Below, one piece after another: positions 58,346 to 64,000 of a stretch of DNA of 64,000 bases (position 1 is its first letter; each line of letters opens with the position of its first letter). The position numbers were made by a program, and so were the translations under genes. The stretch covers positions 388,258,885 to 388,322,884 of the forward strand of contig OY856187.1 of NCBI GenBank assembly GCA_963693315.1, written 5' to 3'. This DNA is from Diogma glabrata (lineage: Eukaryota; Arthropoda; Insecta; Diptera; Cylindrotomidae). The notes below the pieces were generated by a model, which worked only from the letters and a program-made list of their open reading frames with translations, ran no database searches and had not been told where the DNA came from.

Positions 58346-59280
58346 CTGTAACAGATAGGAAAACGTTATTATTTATCGATAATTACAAATATCAACAACA
58401 CTACTGATTAACAAAAAAAAAACAAATGTTTACATAAATATGTCCCACAACTATTTATTTAAAACGAGATATTTGTTTTTAATAATTAATTAAATATATA
58501 AAAAGAAAAACTAAAATTTAAATTTAACGCCATAAAACAAAAAAAATAGTAAATGATATATAAACAATATAAGATGGAAAAATTAATAATAATTATAAGA
58601 TAAACAAACAAAATAAAAGAAATTTGTTGTTATTTTTTTGACCTGATATGAAGTTAATATTTATTTTACTTTCAATCTTTTTATTTGCACAATTTAATTA
58701 TTTAAATTTGCATAAAATCTTGGAAACAAACAAAATGCTCGCAGACAAAAATAACGTTTTCGTATTAATAAAAAAATGTTTTTTAAGTCTAACTGTAGAT
58801 ATATGGGGTATACAAGTTTGCATTGTGTGAAGATGTTTTTACTGTGAATCGATATGTCATAGTCATAAACGAGAGGTTGTTAAGAAGCTTATGCATAAAT
58901 CGATCGTAAAATTTATTTTTAATTAATATACTGCTTTTAAATTATTTTTCAGTTTTTAGAAAGTAGTTGCAAGCACAGCCGGGACGAGGCTTAATTACGT
59001 CCTAGGCAAGAATGACATTTGACGCCCCTATCCACCTCTCCTCTCTACAGAGTTGGTTTGTTTTAAACACCTTTGTTTTACATACTGTTTAAAAAAATGT
59101 TAAACAAAAATTATTATTTTTTTTTTCAAAAAAGGCCTTGTGTGTTGAAAAACGAAAAAAATCGTAACGTTATGCGTTTCGTTTTTATAGCATTATATTT
59201 ATTTTTGCGGTACCATATTTCGTTATGGAACAGAAAAATATTATAATGTTGTTATAACCATTTAGCTACTTACGTTATTA
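58346..59280. other. Upstream BRF1 intron, with a possible hAT end near 58975
   Basis: AT-rich. CAGCCGGGACGAGGCTTAAT followed by GACGCCCC near 58975-59030 resembles hAT 5' ends, but no partner was confirmed. A 60-codon frame at 58648 begins with a hydrophobic stretch; it has no other support. Confidence 0.45.
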
Positions 59281-62200
59281 CTTCGGTCTAAAAGACCTAA
59301 GTATTACATTCATGAGCTCAAAGTGAAATTCTTGCCCTCACTTTTTTGGCATTTCTCGACGTTTTAGGACCTCCTGATTCTAAAAAAGCAAAAAAAAAAA
59401 TGTGTGTCTGTCTACTGGCCGGCCGGCCGGCCGTCCGTCATTACCTACGCTGCAGGGAAAACCGCTGGAGGGATTTCAAAAATTTTTTCTACAAATAGGT
59501 ATACACAAGGGGCAGGTCCGAAAGGACGCTGTGTTCGATAACTGTACCGGAAGTGTGTCAAAAAAATCATTATGTGTGTCAAAAATAGCAAATTTTCATA
59601 TTTTTGACTTAAAGAACATTCATTTTAAGTGATTACGAGTAGGAACATTAAATTTGGAGAAATCTTGACGGTCGGGATTGGTATGTGAGATCAAAAACTA
59701 GATTATTGCATTATAAGTTTGTCAAAAAAATGTTGTCAAGTGTGTCAAAAGAAAGATTTTTATTTATTTTTTTACCTAATTTTTTGGAAAAAAAATAAAA
59801 TTAATTGTTTGTTGGAAATGAAATTTTATTATTATTATTGAGAATTATGGCATTAAAAGTTTGTCAAAAAAATGTTGTCAAGTGTGTCAAAAGAAAGATT
59901 TTTATTTGTTTTTGTACCCAATTTTTTGGAAAAACATAAAATTGTTTGTTTGAAATGAAATTTTATTATTATTATTGAGAATTATGGCATTATGAGTTGT
60001 AACGTCGGCTATATTCACCTAAATAATATTAAAATCCATTCCTATTCTTTTTTCCGTTCAATCAAAATTTATTTAAATCACTTCAGTTCATTTTTTTCAA
60101 TAGTAATAATAATAACTTAAAACAATTTTTTCAAAATAATTATAACGACCAACTCAATTTCAAATATAATTATAAAAATAAACGAACGCACTAATGGCTC
60201 AATTTTTTTCATTTTGTTTTTGTTGCTAAAAAAGATGGTATGTCAGAAATCACATTTTATCAATTGAATTCGATGTTAGATTTCGATACGAAAAGAAGTT
60301 GAAAAAAAATGTCTAGATATTAAACAGTGAACATTGAGAGATAAAACTCAAGATTTCTTTTATTATTTTAATTAAAAATGTTCAATAAAACTTAAAATAT
60401 CGTGTTTAATTATCTGTGGAAGGTGAAAACTAAAACATAAAAACCATAATTTGGGGATCCCGTCGAACAATCCGTTAATGCACAAGGACAACTATTAAAC
60501 ATTTATGAAAAGCGGCGTAATTTGAAACCTGGTACGTTTATTACGGAAATAACGTACCAGGTAAAAGGTACGTAAAAATATTAGTAAACTTAGTTTGATA
60601 AAACTTGATTGTAACCGGTGAATTTCTAAAAAATTTTACATGTGGTGATACTTACAACATAAAATTGGGAAAAGTAACATTTGTTTTGTTACTGTTATGC
60701 ACATCTTGCATACATCAAGATACATCGAGTTAAAAACATATATATATTTAATTGAACTCAACAATTTAATACCAATCTCAACTGTATCTCAAAAATGAAA
60801 ATAATAAGCATCAAATCAAATTCACTTGATTCAACAACAACCAGAAGGAAATAGTTCTCACAACATATCAAGTTCAATAAGCAAAATATCAGGATCAAAC
60901 AAACTTCATCTGTTCCAGGACAACAATCTGCGAATTCTACATCAATACCTCAATACTACCAAGTAAAGTTTTTTTATTATTATATTATGGTTAAGATTCG
61001 TTCAATGTTAGGCTAGATATCTACATATAGGGGATCCCAAAGTCAGGATCAGTCAGGGGATGACTCATGCATTCCGGATAATTCTTTATTATATAAAAGT
61101 CCAAGCCAATATAGCAGTGGCACTAACAGAGTTTGTCAAAAAAATGTTGTCAAGTGTGTCAAAAAACGATTTCATTTATTTTTTAGCCAATGAAATGAAA
61201 TAGTATGAAATCAAATATTTAAACTTTTTCTAAATTCCGATAATATTCCAAAAATTCTTAAAAATTTAAACTTTTCCAAAATTCTAAAAATATTGCAAAA
61301 ATTATTACAAAATCAAAAATTGAAAATTTTTACAAAATTCCAAAAATTATAATAAAATCAAAAATTAAAAATTTTTCAAAATTCGAAAAATATTCCAAAA
61401 ATTCTTACAAAATCAAAAATTAAAACTTTTTCCGAAATTCTAAAAATATTGCAAAAATTATTACAAAATCAATAATAGAAACTTTTTCAAAATTCCAAAA
61501 ATATTTCAAAAACTATAACAAATTCAAAAATGTCCATGTTCAATTTCATTTTCAATTACATTTACGTCATAAAAACAGCTACATTTTTTTCCAAAAAATT
61601 GGCTAAAAAATAAATGAAATCATTTTTGGACACAGTTGACAACATTTTTTTGACAAACTTATAATGCCATAATTCTCAATAATAATAATAAAATTTCATT
61701 TCAAACAAACAATTTTATATTTTTCCAAAAAATTGGGTAAAAAAATAAATAAAAATCTTTCTTTTGACACCCTTGACAACATTTTTTTGACAAACATGCC
61801 ATAATTCCATAATTATGTCATAATGCCATAATCCTCAATAATAATAATAAAATTTCATTTCCAACAAACAATTAATTTTATTTTTTTTTCCAAAAAATTA
61901 GGCAAAAAAATAAATAAAAATCTTTCTTTTGACACACTTGACAACATTTTATTGACAAACTTATAATGCAATAATCTAATAATCTAATGTTCCTACTCGT
62001 AATCACTTAAAATGAACGTTTTTTAAGCCAAAAATATGAAAATTTGCTATTTTTGACTAACATAATGATTTATTTGACACACTTCCGGTACAGTTATCGA
62101 ACACAGCGTCCTTTCGGAACTGTCTCTTGAGTATACCTTTTTTAGAAAAAAAAATTTTTGAAATCCCTCCAGCGGTTTTCCCTGCAGCGTAGGTAATGAC

Positions 62201-62344
62201 GGCCGGCCTACAGACAGACATACATTTTTTTTTGCTTTTTTAGAATCAGGAGGTCCTAAAACGTCGAGAAATGTCAAAAAAAGTGGTAAGTAAGAATTTC
62301 ACTTTGAGCTCATGAATGTAATACTTAGTTCTTTCAGACCGAAG
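59281..62344. mobile_element. Element X, copy 2: 3.06-kb inverted-repeat element, uninterrupted
   Basis: The ends CTTCGGTCT...AGACCGAAG are flanked by TA on both sides. The arms (about 59281-59998 and 61650-62344) are mirror images: the motif TAAGTATTACATTCATGAGC near the left end is repeated inverted near the right end. They contain about 145-bp units with AATGTTGTCAAGTGTGTCAA. The middle (60000-61640) is AT-rich without a readable gene. It carries the hAT target CCTAAAAC intact, twice (once per arm). Confidence 0.8.
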
Positions 62345-62348
62345 TAAT

Positions 62349-63330
62349 GTAATCTTAAAACTATATTTAAAAATTATCTACCAAATTAACTCTGTTTTGT
62401 GCAACAATTTCATGCAGGATTTTGTGAAAAATTATCTGACGCTAAATGGGTGACCACTTTAGATTCCTGTTTATTTGGACTAAAAAGTAAAATAAAGTAA
62501 TTTGTATTTTGAAATCAATCTCAACGTACGTCGGAATTGAGCGCGTTTTTTTTTAATTTGGTTTGGTACATAAGGAACTCCTAAGCCGATTTTATACGGA
62601 AAAAGCTGGGCAACTATAGATTTATTAATCAACTAATGAATGGTATTGTTTGAAAACCTATGAAACCGATGGTTTTGAGTTTTTTTAAATGCAAATATAT
62701 ATTTAAAATTGAAATAAAAATATATTGCTTCTAAATTCAAAATCTTGTTGTGTTCAATCTTTTGTTAAAGATATACTGTTCCACCAATATTCTTATGAGG
62801 ATGATATGCATATTGTAATCCGTAAGTTATAATCGCCAAAAACTCTATTTCTTTATTCAATCAAAATTTTTACCTGTTTTCCATATTCTTTTCATGTTTA
62901 GATAGGTAAGTGCATCTAAAATTTCTAAAGTTAATGTTAACCAATAAAGACAAACATGTCATTAGGGATAAATTACTCATGGGCATCTTGGGACAACTAT
63001 TTGAGTAGCTTCTGAGAATATTGAAGAAATCTAGAGAATCTTAAAAAAAATTCTTAGCAATCTTCGCAAATCTTGAGAATCTTATCGAATCTTTTGAGAA
63101 TTTTCAAAAAATCTTGAGTATATTTGGACATACAGAGTTTCTTCAGATAATCTAGGGAATCATGAGAATCTTGAAAATATGAAGAGAACCATGGAAATCT
63201 CTAGAGTACCTTTAAATAATCTTAAAATATTTAGGATACCTATTTTCTTTTTGATTTTCCACTCCAATTAAATACATATTTTAATTTAAAACAAAAGAAA
63301 ACGAATCTTCGTAGTATAAATATATAAAAA
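62349..63330. other. Intronic sequence, no gene seen
   Basis: AT-rich. A short run of variants of GAATCTTGAGAAT/AATCTT repeats covers 62990-63240, a degenerate minisatellite-like stretch. Confidence 0.5.
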
Positions 63331-63334
63331 AAAG

Positions 63335-63414
63335 TTTTTTTCACAATTTCTGCGCCTTTCAAATAAAACGCCCTAGAAGAGCGCCTAGTTCGCCTACCCC
63401 TTGTACCGGCACTG
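63335..63414. repeat. hAT-type terminal sequence, single end
   Basis: GCCTACCCCTTGTACCGGCACTG is a typical hAT 3' end (complement CAGTGCCGGTACAAGG). The subterminal GCGCC/ACGCCC motifs are also typical. No partner end with a matching 8-bp duplication was found. Confidence 0.5.
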
Positions 63415-64000
63415 GTTGGAAGTAATATGGTGTTATTTACAAAATTGGTAACCACCAAACGGTAACGAATCCGGCTGACTGCGGCAGACTATTTCTTTAC
63501 TCCACCTATGTGACGTAATATTAAAAATTCGCCCTTTGGAAACTGCTTTCAATTTTTTGTCGCTCGCCTCTCGTATTAAAACTAAAATAAAAAATAACAA
63601 ATGATTACAATTAATTTCACTCTCTTTTAATATTTATTTTAAATATCGTCGGCTTAGAGTGTAAACCTGCTAAATCCACTTTTATCGTTATATCGTTTTT
63701 TATGCTATTCAAATAGTGTATAAAAAGATACACAATCATGAATAAATTTCACTGTCAGTTTTATGTTTCAACCGTCGAAAACGCATGGTGAGTAAAACTG
63801 TCAAATCCATGAATTCAAAACGTTCAAAACAACAAAACTGCTAAATTCATGTTAACCGTCATTTTGTACCGAGCTTTTGGTACCGGCACGTGTGCTCCTA
63901 CAAATAATTACTTATTTCTGTGATAATAGTGTAAATGAAGGTAAAGCCTTTAAAAAAACTACAAAGGTATGTGTTTGTATTGCTATCTTATTATATTTTG
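63415..64000. other. Sequence to the window end, no gene seen
   Basis: AT-rich; no coding, BRF1 exon or element end recognised. Confidence 0.4.

Noticed and set aside
59402..59632. Frame containing GRPSLPTLQGKPLEGFQKF, found in three places
   Set aside because: It belongs to element X in each place, with frameshifts and homopolymer changes between copies; repetitive DNA rather than a gene.
58346..64000. Search for the N-terminal BRF1 exons (zinc ribbon, first cyclin repeat)
   Set aside because: No minus-strand stretch with the expected motifs was found; they are presumed to lie beyond the window.

Overview
The window is a 64-kb piece of an AT-rich insect nuclear genome, most likely dipteran (fly, midge or gnat). 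The only conserved host gene seen is part of BRF1, the TFIIIB subunit for RNA polymerase III. Its exons read like fly Brf by memory of the family; no alignment was run. Almost everything else is transposable-element sequence.

Layout: BRF1 runs on the minus strand. One exon lies at 58196-58345 and the next three at 6664-6890, 6295-6591 and 6074-6230. Splice sites and phases fit across a single 51.3-kb intron (6891-58195). The intron is filled by transposons nested inside each other, and target-site duplications (TSDs) give the order: an inverted-repeat element (X) was hit by a hAT element (TSD CCTAAAAC); the hAT carries a 5.15-kb TG...CA insertion (TSD GCGA, itself holding a satellite-bearing insert) and a Jockey-like non-LTR element; the Jockey element carries a 17.2-kb Ty3/Gypsy LTR retrotransposon (TSD ACTG). 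A second hAT 3' end, beyond a 200-bp assembly gap, carries a 2.87-kb transposon with about 605-bp terminal inverted repeats and a small two-exon gene. Left of BRF1 (1-5909) another Jockey-like copy carries an intact RTE-type retrotransposon (TSD CAAAAG). 6.9-16 kb holds decayed LTR, R1-like and RT remnants plus GT microsatellites. 49-58 kb holds two foldback elements and small remnants. 59-62.3 kb holds an uninterrupted copy of element X.

Most notable: the Ty3/Gypsy element (minus strand, 24653-41847) has intact gag and pol, a perfect 18-nt tRNA-Lys primer-binding site, near-identical 3.3-kb LTRs, and a GGGGGGC -1 frameshift heptamer at the gag/pol junction. Its Gag begins with a complete RING-H2 finger ahead of a normal capsid-like region and zinc knuckle. 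A RING-type E3 ubiquitin-ligase module on a retrotransposon Gag is the best candidate here for undescribed biology. The leader with its primer-binding site and half of one LTR is also tandemly duplicated.

No tRNA, rRNA or CRISPR features were seen. Stretches with nothing recognisable are listed as such.
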